From positions 10,413,206-10,477,205 of the forward strand of contig OZ038459.1 in NCBI GenBank assembly GCA_964036195.1: a stretch of DNA of 64,000 nucleotides, read 5' to 3'. The DNA comes from Sphaerolaimus hirsutus. Lineage: Eukaryota; Nematoda; Chromadorea; Monhysterida; Sphaerolaimidae. The position numbers were made by a program, and so were the translations under genes. The notes beneath the pieces were generated by a model, which made no database searches, was not told where the DNA came from, and was given only the letters and a program-made list of their open reading frames with translations. Positions 1 to 13,100 of this stretch are shown here, in pieces (position 1 is the stretch's first letter; each line of letters begins with the position of its first letter).

Positions 1-946
1 CACTCCCGAAGCTAGTCAGTCTTACCCCCGTGCGCCAGCGCCGAGGGCCAGAGGGCAGTGGAGCCCACGAGGGAGGGGTGGCCGGCACCCGCAGCATCAG
101 CCCTACAACACTGGCGAGGGCACCGATGCGGATAACTGGCACGGTGCCAAGGAATTTGACGGCCGGCACAGATCGAGCGGTGGTTCAAGAGATGGTTCAA
201 GCGACACCAGACGTTCCGATCGGGTCTTTACTTTGGTTGTATTAATTTTAATTCCAGTAGTGCGCATTGATTGGTGGTGTTTGAATCATTGGGCCAAGGG
301 CCAGTTCCGCAAGTGGTAAAGTAAAAAGGAATACTTTACTCTTCACTTTACTCTTTACTCTACTCTTTAATTTTTACACTACTCTTTAATGCTCCACTTG
401 TGGAGCCAGCACCAGGGGCAGTCCCAAAGTGTCAACTGTATCCAAATCGTATGCTTTTGTAACCAGATCTTATGTTTTTGTATCCAAATATTATGTTTGA
501 TAATAAGATCTGGATACAAAAAACATCAGATTTGGATACACAGTTGACACTTTGTGACTGCCCTCTGGCGCTGGTTCCACAAGTGGCAAAGTAAAGAGTA
601 AAGGATAGAGTAGAGTATAGAGTGAAAAGTAACTTTTCTTTTTATTTTACCACTTCCCCTGGAGGAACTGGCCCCAGGCAATTCCTATGCATTCGTTGGA
701 TACCTAACTATCATATTGCTCGCAGCGCGACAGCAGCATGGATCGATCAAGGCACAGCGAGAAGGCGGAGCCAGAAGAACGGGCTGATGAGAAGGGATCA
801 GAGTCAGACTTGGATGCAGGGTTGGCTGCCTTGGGTTTGCCCTGCACTTTTGGCGGCAGCATGGTGACCAGGAAAAAGAGGTTTGTCCTATTCTTGTTTC
901 CCGATCATGAAATGTTTTTTAAAATGTATTTTGTGTTTCCAGATGA
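1..946 (+). CDS. 3' end of an unrecognised RGG-rich protein gene (partial)
   Basis: The gene enters from the left edge. Exon 2-223 reads in one frame as Arg/Gly/Ser-rich sequence with RGRGG and a basic, serine-rich end (RRSDR), followed by a GT donor at 224. Exon 726-880 follows a CAG acceptor in the same phase and encodes an acidic and basic stretch ending LDAGLAALGLPCTFGG and a basic VTRKKR. The donor at 881 (AG|GTTTGT) is good. If it joins the acceptor at 942, the stop codon comes at once (944-946), so VTRKKR would be the C-terminus; an acceptor near 1116 is an alternative. The short LGLPxxFG-like motif resembles one near the N-terminus of trimethylguanosine synthase, but that is too little to name the gene. 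RGG content suggests RNA binding (inference). Confidence 0.5.
283..690. mobile_element. Nested palindromic MITEs in an intron
   Basis: The outer element has inverted ends around CCAGTTCC, CAAGTGG and AAAGTAAAGAG, seen near 300-400 and again at 565-680. A second palindrome at about 409-553 sits in its centre, with ends GGGGCAGTCCCAAAGTGTCA and its complement. The inner ends resemble the GGTGCCAGTCCC family that forms introns in the GPCR gene at 43-47 kb. No coding capacity is seen. Confidence 0.6.
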
Positions 947-1199
947 TGCAGACATGTTGCTGATGCCGTGAAAAAATTTCCTGTTGGGTTTCTATGATGC
1001 GAATACATGCGTTTACTGGTAAATGTTTTATCGCCATTTGCGGCATACTTGCCTAGATTTCTATAACTTTTGCTTCTTTTGAAGTCTTGATCGACGATTC
1101 CACCAACTTTTTTCTTATTCAGTTGCATTTCCGGCTGCCGAGTTATTGTGAAGCACTACGCCCGAAGTGTGAGAAATAAATATGTTACCTATTTCTGTA

Positions 1200-1616
1200 T
1201 ACCGTATTTCCTCGAAATACCCCCGGGGGGTTTATTGTTTCAGAGTGAGAATTTTGAGGGGGGGTTAAACGAGGGGGGGGTTATTATTTCGCCAGAAATT
1301 TTTTGAAATCCCAGTACTGAAATGTCGTCTGAAACGTACGCAGATGTCGAAAAATGCAACAAAAACCGCCATTTATAAGACTCTAAAACTTGTATAAGTG
1401 TGTAGACGTAAATACAAACACTGTTCTCACATAACAGAGTCATTGTTTTTAACGAGTGTTTTGCATTTCCCAGATGACAAACCGCAGCCTTTGTCATTTA
1501 CGTTCTCTATACACTAAATTTGGGGGGGGGGTATTTCGAGGGGGGGGGTTATAAGTTCATAGTGTCCATTTTGAGGGGGGTATTTCGAGGGGGGGGTATT
1601 TCGAGGAAATACGGTA
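1200..1616. mobile_element. TACCGTATT repeat, subfamily A, full length
   Basis: It begins TACCGTATTTCCTCGAAATA and ends with the inverted complement. Both arms carry long G or C runs broken by TATTTCGAGG. The core of about 250 bp (TGCAACAAAAACCGCCATTT) is shared with the other subfamily A copies. It is a non-autonomous element with no ORF of its own. Confidence 0.75.
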
Positions 1617-1925
1617 TTCAAAGAAATATTTTTCATATTTCTTTCAGGTATTTTTTCATTCTGTCTGATTTTCACTGATCGATTATTGTGCTGGAACATG
1701 TGATGGTTATAGTTGTAAGGAGTAGATAGTGCGCACTTTAATTAGTGAAGGGTAAAATTGTCACGGCTCTTCTAGTTGCCCTCGCTCTGTGTAATCTGGG
1801 AAAATATAGCTACACATAACACGTTTGTTTGTACACGTGATATGTATTTTTATTCTCTTGGTTCTGACGGTCGAAGTTTTAAATCTGTTTTACTGTGTAG
1901 GTATGTACATATATACCACGAATTA

Positions 1926-2334
1926 CCGTAAATCCTAGATAACGCCTAAGGAAAAAAATTAATCGTTATTTTATTTTTATTGAGGGGGGGGGCTATTCAA
2001 GGAAAGGGATCATTTTTCAGAATTTTAGGCCGCTTTTCTGAATCCGTTGAGAGAACAATGTTAAATAGACATCAAGTTCTGGTTATTTACTACCGGTCGT
2101 GATACCCATAACGTAAATACATGTTTTCGTACGTTCAGAGGTCTCCATTGGGGGGTTATATATTCAGCCTTCGCGAGCCGACCTCCCTCGAGTTATACGA
2201 GGACTTATTCGAGGATATCCATTGTACATGTATAAGGTATATATGCATCGAACGTTCTATTCTGTTCCTACCCGCATCGGCTATTGAACGTCAGGAACTA
2301 TAAGTAGTAGGCGATCTAATCGACGATTTACGGT
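1926..2334. mobile_element. TACCGTAAATCCT repeat, subfamily C (diverged)
   Basis: Ends TACCGTAAATCCT and GATTTACGGTA are inverted, with a G tract at 1985 and GAGGACTTATTCGAGG-like sequence inside. It is related to subfamily A but has a different core. No gene is seen from here to 3143. Confidence 0.5.
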
Positions 2335-3143
2335 AACTGCGTCTTTTCAATATTCCCATGGTCGCGCTTTTGACAATTTTGTTGTAAATCCGGGATGCAG
2401 TGTAAAAACACATTGTTTGGATTCAGATTGCACTTGTCATTTTTAGGCGGTTTAGGATGTTTTGTTTTGTTTTAAATGCGTCGTTACTCTTTTTTGGGTA
2501 TTTACACGTCTGCACTGTGAAGATTCTCATTGTCCATACAAGTTGTAATGAACTGATTTGACAAAATCATGACTTTTCTTGCGTACCTAAATAGCACGTG
2601 TTAATGTAATTCACTTCTTGTGATGAATATTTTCTCGCTAGTAGCAAAGTTGTTAAAAGGTACGTACGTTTACTCGAAAAATACGCGTACGCGAGTACGC
2701 GGTAAATACATTTGCATATACTTTTTTAAATACTGTACGTCATGCGAGCTTGCGCATCATCACTGCGTCGATGCGCTCACATTACAAATAACTCAGTCCC
2801 CCAAAGTGTACATTTAATTGTGGCCGTCACTTTCAATTTGGGCTGGTGGCATAGCCCTTTGCATCTTTGTGTGGACTGCACAAAATCACCCAGCAGATAA
2901 TCCGGCAGGCATGCTAATTTCTGTATGCACACGTTTTTCACATAATACACAAACACATTAAAATGTTAACCAGCTGCAGAAGTGTCAACAAAGATCGCAG
3001 CACACTCCCCACATTCACAACAAAGTTCACATTCATAAACCATTCCAAGCTAGATTACGGTGGGACACACAAAACAAAAGGTTCCCAAGCCAAGCCTGTG
3101 GCGTCTGTTTTGCCAGGGTGGGCAAGTATACATAACGGTTTAC

Positions 3144-3308
3144 AGGTTGGAAAGAAAGTTGTGTCAGTTTTTGGGTTATTGTGTTTGCTGGTGCGGCTTC
3201 GGCGACGATTCTGCTTCGGCCGTTTCCAACAAACAAAAGTTCACAGTTGAACACCAAGGCTCCGCTCTGCTTCGTTTCTACAAACTGACACAACTTTCTT
3301 TCCAACCT
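3144..3308. mobile_element. 165-bp MITE with 27-bp perfect inverted repeats
   Basis: The inverted arms 3144-3170 and 3282-3308 match perfectly, starting AGGTTGGAAAGAAAGTTGTG. The central 111 bp has no ORF. I cannot define a clear target-site duplication. The stretch 3309-4119, upstream of the S-adenosylmethionine synthetase start codon, shows no recognisable gene; any promoter or 5' UTR exon there is unmarked. Confidence 0.7.
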
Positions 3309-4119
3309 AATACTTTAAAAAAAATTCAGTTATTCTTGCAAATAACCTGTCAAGTTATCTGTAGATTGCGCAAATTTAAAACTATCAAATATATACGCAA
3401 ATTGTATTGAGAAAAACAACGACAATTTTTTAAAAACTCCCGATTTGTCGCGAATTTCAGAATGGAAAGAAAATTGAATTGTGAAAAATGTTTGGGAGAA
3501 ACTGCGCATACAGTGCGCGCAGAAATTTCTGTTTTTTATTTATTTTTCGGCCATCGTAATAACCAGACGAAGAGACCCCGTACGGGAACTCGGCAGCCAG
3601 CCAAAAACAGCCAACCGAAACTTGTTTCGAAATCGATTAAATAAAATAGGCTAAAAATGGGTATATAACCATCTATATAGACGAAAATAGCGAAAATACC
3701 TATCTGCACCTCAAAAAATGTGTGTTCCCTGCGAAATGTAAGATATATAGCAATTTAACTCCATTGTTGAGCCACACACAAAAGTGACATGCCTGACCGA
3801 AAATGCGTGCTTAGCGCTCGCGGGCATTCACACCAAAGTGGGCGGAGCTTATGCGGACCGGCGCATGCAAAGCAAAATATCTGCGCGCACTGTAAATTTT
3901 TCATGGGTTCCGTATATTATTCCGCTTAAAACAAATTGTTTTCAGATTTTTCACCAAACAGTAAGGTTCTGTCACGAAATCGGTGGTCTGTTTTCGTCAT
4001 TCCGTGTACTTGCGTAGCAATTTCTCCTCAGTATTTGCAAGCTCACCCAAAAATACAGGCATTCGGCAATCTGCACATGCAAATTAATTAAAATCAACAC
4101 AGTTAACATTTTTGCAAGA

Positions 4120-7100
4120 ATGAACGGAAACGGCGACGTTTCAGCTAATGGAGCGCCATTGCAAAATGGACCTGCATCGCATTACATCGAATATAACAAT
4201 CAGGTGTGTTCCTATGAACCTCTACACAATAGTTGACAATGACACGAGGGCCACTCTCGGATCCTGGCAAGTGTCACGCCATGTGCCAAAAGTCATGTAA
4301 AATGGCCCGTAAAGTGTAAAATATAGTGTTAAGTGTCAAAAGTCATGTAAAATGCCCAGAAGAGTGTCAACTGTCATGTAAAATGTAAATATCATGCGAA
4401 GTGTTAAAAGTCGTGTAAAATTTCAAATGTGATGCAAAGTGTCAAGAGTCATGTAAAATGTTAAAGGTGATGCAAAGTGTCACGAGTCATGTAAAATGTA
4501 AAATGTGATGCAACGTGTCAAAAGTGATGCTAAATTGTTAGCCATTTTACATGACAATCTGCTCACCGCCACATTGCACCCATTTTTGCAGTACGCGGAC
4601 ATCGCCTCCCAATCTGACGTGCCCACGTTTCTGTTCACATCGGAATCGGTGGGTATCGGCCACCCGGACAAGATGTGCGACCAGATCAGCGACGCCGTGC
4701 TGGACGCGCACTTGAAGCAGGACCCGCATGCAAAAGTTGCTTGTGGTGGGTTACTTTTTGGCATCAATTAAGCCTCCAGTTAATTGGGAAAAATGCGCAT
4801 TTATTGAGTTTTTGCGAGATTTGTGTGAGTAAGTATCAATAGATATTTATGTATGATAAGAGCATTTTTGGAGGTTTTCTATGAATATGTATTTATTTCT
4901 TTAAAAATTCCCATTTCTCCTTGCTTTTTTTCTCTCATTTAAATGTCATTCTCTGAGAAGATTCATTAGTTCTGCTTGACATCCCCATCTACTCGTGTTC
5001 AGATTGGGATAATATTAAATGTACATTTTCAACAAAAATTACGAATAAGAAAAAACCTTCGTTCCATCAGTAACATCTGTTTATGATCTGAGAGGTTGCG
5101 TTTACACAAAGCCAAAAGTATTCTGGTTTCGAACCTTGCACCATTTTCCTTCAGTTGAATATTACTACCACCGAGCTACAGGTTTGGAATAGTCAGGTGT
5201 ATTTTCCAACATCGTATCCAGTTATCGCAGGTGTCCAAGAAGGGTAGAGGTTTTATTTGTTTTGTATTTTGGGTAGACTTTGCAGCGAGCCGCCATACAT
5301 AAATAGAAAAAAATTATACCGTATTTCCTCGAAATACCCCCCTCGAAATACCCCCCTCAAAATGGACACTGAAAAGATTACCCACCCCCTCGAAATACCC
5401 CCCCCCAATTGTATGTAAAGGGAACATACATGACTAAAGCTGCGGTTTGTGATCCGGGCAATGCAGAACATACGTTAAAAACCATGTCTGTGTTACGTTA
5501 GAACATTGTTTATACCAACTACATACTTATACAAGTCAATAGAGTCTCATACATAGTGGTTTTTGATGTATTTTTCCACGTCTGCGTACTTACGAGCAAC
5601 AAATTAGTACTGAAAGTTCAAAAAATTTCTGCCGAAATAATAACCCCCCTCCCTCGAAATACCCCCCTCGTTTAACCCCCCTCAAAATTCTCACTCTGAA
5701 ACAATCACCCCCCGGGGGTATTTCGAGGAAATACGGTATGCACAAGATTGTGCATTTACATTCGCAAAAACAACTTTGCAAACCGTATTTGTACATTTGA
5801 GAGTATAGCGATCGGTAACCTTCCCGATCGGTAAGCTCGATTGGTAACCCATGGTATATCGATTGTAAAGCCAATGTCTCGATCGGTAAGCCGCAATACA
5901 AACATACCACACGCATACATACATACATACGTATGGAGTAATTAGATGCGGCGGCAAGATAGTAGACTTTTCGGCGATGTGTCCACACCGCCATCGCTGA
6001 AGTTATCTTTATTTCCCCCATTCCAAAAAATAACAATAAGTGTTTAAAATAACAACCCGGGATATCAAAATTTCAACCCGGGTCCAATTTCGGGTCATGT
6101 TCCGGGTCATTTATTGAAAAATATCTATATTTTTTGGACCCGGAATGCGACCCGGAACATGACCCGAAATGTGACCCGGGTTGAAACTTTGATATTCCGA
6201 GTTGTTATTTCAAACACTTATTCAGTAAATAGGTGTTTGAAATAACAACCCGGGATATCAAAATTTCAACCCGGGTTCAATTTCGGGTCATGTTCCGGGT
6301 CATATATCGAAAAATATCTATATTTTTATATTTTTTGGACCCGGAATGCTGCGACCCGGAACATGACCCGAAATGTGACCCGGGTTGAAAATTTGATATT
6401 CCGAGTGTTTATTTTAAACACTTATTTACTGAATAAGTGTTTAAAATAACAACACGGGATATCAAAATTTCAACCCGGGTCCAATTTCGGGTCATGTTCC
6501 GGGTCATATATTGAAAAATATCTATATTTTTATATTTTTTGGACCCGGAATGCGACCCGGAACATGACCCGAAATGTGACCCGGGTTGAAATTTTGGTAT
6601 TCCGAGTTGTTATTTCAAACACTTATTCAGTAAATAGGTGTTTGAAATAACAACCGGGATATCAAAATTTCAACTCGGGTCCAATTTCGGGTCATGTTCC
6701 GGGTCATATATTGAAAAATATCTATATTTTTATATTTTTTGGACCCGGAATGCGACCCGGAACATGACCCGAAATGTGACCCGGGTTGAAAATTTGATAT
6801 TCTATTATGATTTGATTATGTACACATTGGCGCCGCGTATTTTTACTTCTTTCTTCGCAGTTTGTACATTTGATGAAAGGCGCCCAGTCATAATTGCCTC
6901 ATGTATTGTTTTTACATATTTACCTCAGTAATTATTCCATGTATTACACGTATGTACGCTCGCGGCTTACCAATCGAGATAGTCGGGTTAACAATCGATA
7001 TACTGTGGCTTACCGATCGAGTCAAAAATAAAAATTGCCTGTGGCTTACCCATCGACACACTTTGGCTTACCGATCGCCATACTTTGGCTTACCGATCGA

Positions 7101-10100
7101 GAGCTTACCGATCGGGAAGGTTACCGATCGGGATTCCCTCGTACATTTCCATGTGGAAAAAGTTTTTTGTCAATATATTGGTTCCACAAGCTATTTTACG
7201 GCTTAAAATTGTGTTTAACGCTTAAAAATGTGAGTTTACCGGAATGAGGAAACCGTGATTTTTTAAAACATTTTTGTAATACACCCATGTCCATTTGGGT
7301 TCGGACACGTGCACATTTTTTATAAAAAGCTTTATTCTGCCAGAACTATAGCACTTTGAAAATTTTTGCTGGTACCCCAAAAAAGCCCTAACATTTGTCT
7401 ACAAAACCCATGGGACACCCCCCAGTATAACGCCATGTGGGCCGCGAAAGCGGCCCATACATTTTTTAGACAAAATTTCATTGCTTACTTGGGTTCAGAC
7501 GCGTTGGTTATACAGCTAATATTCTGTCTTTCAAGGCTGAATTTTGGCTTTGAAGCCAGAAATAAACTCTGGCTAGTTGCCAGAGTCCAATGCCTTTAAA
7601 AATCAGATTAGCATAGACTTTTATCACTTCATGCCTTTTGATACTGACTGGGTGAGTAGACAATCATTTTCCCCAGTTCCCCACAAATGTGCATCACTCA
7701 AGCACAGTTGACATGCGATTTTGGGCATTCAGCAGTGTGTAGGGCACTGGAAACAACCAGGCCAGCTAGAGAAGGTTGTGGGGAATCTTTTATACACACC
7801 CCCATTTGAGGAAACCTCCCAAACTCGAGTCGCTCAAGAGCAAAAATGCAAAATTCGAAAAATGGAAAATTTAGTAGTAAAAAGGTAAGATACACACAAT
7901 ATTTTTTTTGCACTTAAGCGTCTTGAGTTTGGGAAGTTTCCTTGAATGGGGGTGTGTTTAAAAGATTCCCCACAACCTTCTCTAGCTGGCCTGGTTGTTT
8001 CCAGTGCCCTACACACTGCTGAACGCCCAAAATCGCATGTCAACTGTGCTTGAGTGATGCACATTTGTAGGGAACTGGGGAAAATGATTGTCAACTCACC
8101 CAATCAGTATCAAGAACCATGAAGCATAAAAAGTCTATCTTAATCTGATTTTTAAAGGAATTGGGCTATGGCAACTAGCCAGAGTTTATTTCCGTCTTCA
8201 AAGCCAAAATCCGGCCTTGAAAGACAGAATATTAGCTGTATAAACAACGCGTCCAAACCCAAGTAAGCAATGAAATTTTGTATATAAAAATGTGTGGGCC
8301 GCTTACGCGGCCCACATGGCGTTATACTGGGGGGTGTCCCATGGGTTTTGTAGACAAATGTTAGGGCTTTGTTTGGGTACCAGCCAAAATTTTCAAAGTG
8401 GTATAGTTCTGGCAGAATAAAGCTTTTTATAAAAAATGTGCACGTGTCCGAACCCAAATGAACACGGGTGTAATTAAGTATGTCGGCTCAAAGCGTAGTA
8501 CCCTTAACTCAAGTATTGACGATTATTTATAACATCATTGAACATAACACCATGTCCGTTCTTCTGTGCACCGTTTGAGTGCTTACTGTACCCAATTTGA
8601 AGTTACCGTAACACTGCAGGGTGGTTCAAATAAAAATGATTTTTTAAATTTATACGCTCCGCCCATATTTACATCATTTTTTTGCAAATAAATATTCTCA
8701 ATCGTATATTTTCTAGCTGGCAGAATTAAATTGTTCAAACTTAGCTCCCTGGAAATCATCAACAACAGTTCTACATTTCCTCTGCCCCTTCAACACAAAC
8801 AAAACAAACAAAAGTCACATCAAAACGTGAATGAACCAGCCTGCACCGTTACCCCTCTCTATGCAAAACGTGTACAGTGTGGCTCAACTACAGAGTCGGT
8901 CACGAAGACGGGCATGGTTATGCTCCTGGGGGAGGTTTCTAGCCACGCGCACGTCGACTACCAGACGCTCGTGCGCGACGTGGTCAGGCAGATCGGCTAC
9001 GACGACAGCAGCAAAGGTGAGCCCGGTGCCCTGCCCCGCTCACTGCGCACCTTGCACGCGTGCTTACCGCTGGAAGCATGCCAACAATATAAAACGATAC
9101 GGTTTTCATATCAAATTTAAGAAACTCTGCAGTTATAACCACCCAGCTATCTATCTATGCCGGAGGTTGCTCATTTATCTATCTAGTTACTATGCCCTGA
9201 ACCCCCCGCCACCAGAAAAAGCGCCCAGCCATTTTTGCCATGGAGCCATTTTTGAGAAATTTTACCCACATGTTCGCTTAAAATCACTTATTTTCATGCC
9301 ATTTTATAGATTTTCATCTTCAAAATGACTTGTTCATATGTTTTATTGCATATTTTCAGCTATTTTTCCTCCGGAGGAGCGATCTGGCGATCTACGGCAT
9401 TGGTGCCACGCACACTGGATGTCAACTGTTTCAGTGTCAACTCGATTTTATGACACTGTAGCTTGCAGAACAGTTTTTAAGGGCACATGCGGCAATGTCG
9501 AAGATGAATTTATATTGAATTTATGTACATTCGGATGTCAACTGGGCCGACACTTTTTCATAAATTTTTAGTTTATGGGCTACGAAACCGTGTTCAAATG
9601 CACATGGCACTTTAAATCCCTCTTCGACATTGCCGCATGTGTCCTTCAAAATTGTCCTGCTACGTAAATTCAACCAAAAACGAGTTGACATCCACCGAAA
9701 CAGTTGACATCCGATGACCGAAACAGTGTGTGTAGCACCATTGAGCCCTATGAATTTTTTCCACTGATTTATGCATGAACGAATGTCGTGTGGCATCCTC
9801 CGTACTCTATTCCTAGTCTCAAAAAAAGTTGCCGCTCATTCAAGTGTCACATTTCATAACTTGAAGGCTAGTGTTTACAGGAAAAATTTGTGATGACAAA
9901 ACTTTGCTTTTTAGTTTCAACTTTCAAGGAAAAAGTTCCCGTATTTGTTAGAATAGGCTGTGAACTACACATACTGCTTGAGTGTACGCCATCAAGTTTC
10001 GGATAATTTGTGCTTGTAGCTCATAAGTTATAGTCGTTTTAAAATAAAGTCTGTTGTCGTAGCTCAGTCGCGGCCGAGAGAACCCTGTGAAAACATTCAT

Positions 10101-13100
10101 TCGCAAGCGCGTATTCTTCACCAGACATAAGGTATTATCCTCAGATTTGCTCCATGTGGCCGCAAATCGCAATAAATACCTTCAATGTTGTGCTTTTTGC
10201 TGTTTTGTATGTATATTTACATACACATACAGCGTTCCATGGCGCTGGCGATAACGCCAATTGCGCAATGACGTGGCGCATACTAAATTTAGGGGGGGGG
10301 CTGAGCCCCCCCCCCCCCTCGCCGGCCTCCGTAAACAAGCAGCCCCCCCCCCGCTCAAAAATCCTGGATACGTCCCTGTAACTATGAGGGACAATGCAAC
10401 TGAAACTTCTCACATGTGCAAGTAGTATTTATGTATACTTCACAGCCTTCTCTAACAAATGCTGAACTTTTCCTTGAAATTTGAAAAAAAATTTCTCCAG
10501 TAGACACTGTTTGAAGTGTGGCGCAGGTTTCGACTACAAAACCATGAACATTCTTGTCGCTTTGGAGGGGCAGGCGCCGGAAATCGCCCAGGGAGTGCAC
10601 ATTGGCAGGGGCGACGAGGACGTGGGTGCTGGCGACCAGGTGCTTTTTTCTTTTTTTGTGGGGTGGGGGTTATTTTGGGAGTGTGAAGTGACTAACAAGT
10701 AAACTTTTGAGTGATTTGTAAATTTAAAGGATGAAAAACACTTTGGTTCATTTTTATAGTCAGTTGACAAGTGGTCAGCATATGCTCCGGCGACTTGACA
10801 CCTTACACATCATCCCTCCGGAGGGGCGATTTGCGGCAAACAATTAGTCAGTGTTCGTTTACTAATTGGCTTAGGTCCAAGTGATACTCATACCTCCTTC
10901 CAGCAAATGAGCGCGCCACCAAAACACTCAGACATAAGCCTAAGCAGAGCCTAAAATATTGTGAAAATATTAGAAATTTGTATGTAAAGCATATCCAAAC
11001 CAAAAAAATGAGAATTACAAACCGTATCCAAATCAAAAATCCCAATCGCAATTTTTGGCACATTATCAAAAAAATCGCAAAAAGAGTGCCGATGAATTGT
11101 ATCACCGATTGGCTAACTATCTAACCCCTCTGAGGGTCTAAATCAACCCCTACCCTTGCACTGCCCCGCCAATCAGCGAGCTATCTATCTAGCCAGTTCT
11201 ACTTACAGACTTTGTCAATATGATTGCAACAATGGTGTCCACAACCAGGGACGTAGCCAGGATTTTTGAGCGGGGGGGGGTGGCGGATTGTTAACGGTGC
11301 CCGGCAAACGAGGGGGGCGGCGCCCGCCCCTCAAATTTCACCCCTGTAGTAAGGGAATGGCGCCATGGCGCTAGCGCGATTCTTTGGCGTAACACCATGG
11401 CGCCACTGGCGTTGGCGACAAAGCAGCAGTATATGTCTATTCTACAGGCATATACAGCGACATGGACAGGAATTCCGTCCGTTTTCACTGGCTTTGAGGG
11501 TGGCACATTTTTTGGTCCTGCCCGGGAAGGGGGGGGGCGCCCCGCCCACCTTGGCTACGTCCTTGTCCACAACCACAATTTTTCACATTTCCAAATTGAT
11601 ATTCTCACGGCAGCTAATTATTCCCCCCTCCAATGAAAATGACAGGGCATAATGTTTGGATACGCGAGCGACGAAACTCCCGAATGCATGCCGCTCACTT
11701 TGAGTTTGGCGCATGAACTCAATGCGAAATTCAGGGAACTCAGGCAGTCTGGGGAACTGCCCTGGGCCAGGCCAGATTCTAAAACACAGGTTTGTGTTGT
11801 TTCTTTTTTAACAAATATACAATTTCTTGTCATGGGACGATCCCATTGTGTAAAATGTCCTGTCAAATGTCATGCAAAGTGTAAAACGTCATGTAAAATA
11901 CCGTGTGAAATGACAAGCCACAGGTAAACAAAAAATCTAATTGCAGGGCACTTGACTAATCATTTTTCATTTTCCATAAAAATCTAATCATTTTCCAGGG
12001 CACTTGACATGACTTTGCATAACACATGACATTTGACAGGCTCTGCGAGTGGCACCTGATAGGGTTCAAACGGGATTGACTTTTCGGGATCGGGATTGGT
12101 TTTTGAGACTTCGGGATCGGGATTGGCTTTTTGGAATTTCGGGATCGGGATCGGGATTGACCTTTTGGGATCGGGATTAAGGCCTAAAAATTTGGTTTTC
12201 AGGGTTTTTTTCCTGAAATTTCACAAAATGACCCAAAACACTAAAAATAATGGATGCCACAAATGTTGGATTAAATTGGCATTCAAAACAATGCTATAGA
12301 TTCATTTAGGCACTGCGCAATGGGCTGCCTGGCATTGTCATTCACACCACTGTCTACCATATATGCATGTGTATTAACCTTAAACTATCTTAATGGGCAC
12401 TGTATCCAGTTCATTTGTTGTGGTGTCCCTGCCCATGGAACAGAGATATAGAGGGAGCGCTTGCGCGCAAGATTTTTGCAAACTGCATATAAAATGGTCC
12501 TTTAAATGTGCCATTTCTGGCACCTTTTGTGGCTGTGAATTTTCCCGGAATCGGGATTGCGGCAATTTTTTCGTGATCGGGATTGGGATTTTCAAAGTCT
12601 CGGGATCGGGATTGGCTTTTTCAAATTTCGGGATCGGGATCGGGACCACAAAATCCCGAAATTTCTCGGGATTCGGGATCGGGATCCCGTTTGAACCCTA
12701 GCACCTGATGAAACTTCAATTTCTTTCAATTCTTTTAGCCATTGAAGTTGTAACCGGTAGCATATGGGCGAGTTAAATCGAATAAGTTCGGAATTGTGCT
12801 GGTGGAAAATGATGAACATTTCCGTGTTTCACCTGAGTTTTTCGCTGATTAATGATGACGAGCCTGATTCCACCAATTTTCACAATTTTACAAATTACGA
12901 TAAAAAAATGACCATTTATCGATGGATGAAACGTTGTGTCGGTAAATTTCGTTACGTCAATGTGGTTCTGTATTAATGATGGAACGAAGGCCCTGCACAA
13001 ACTGGTTGACAATGACACCATGTGAACTGATTTAGATCCAAATTTAAAGCCGGCTCACGTGTGACACTGGCTACCGTAAAGTTCAAAATGTTATTATAAA

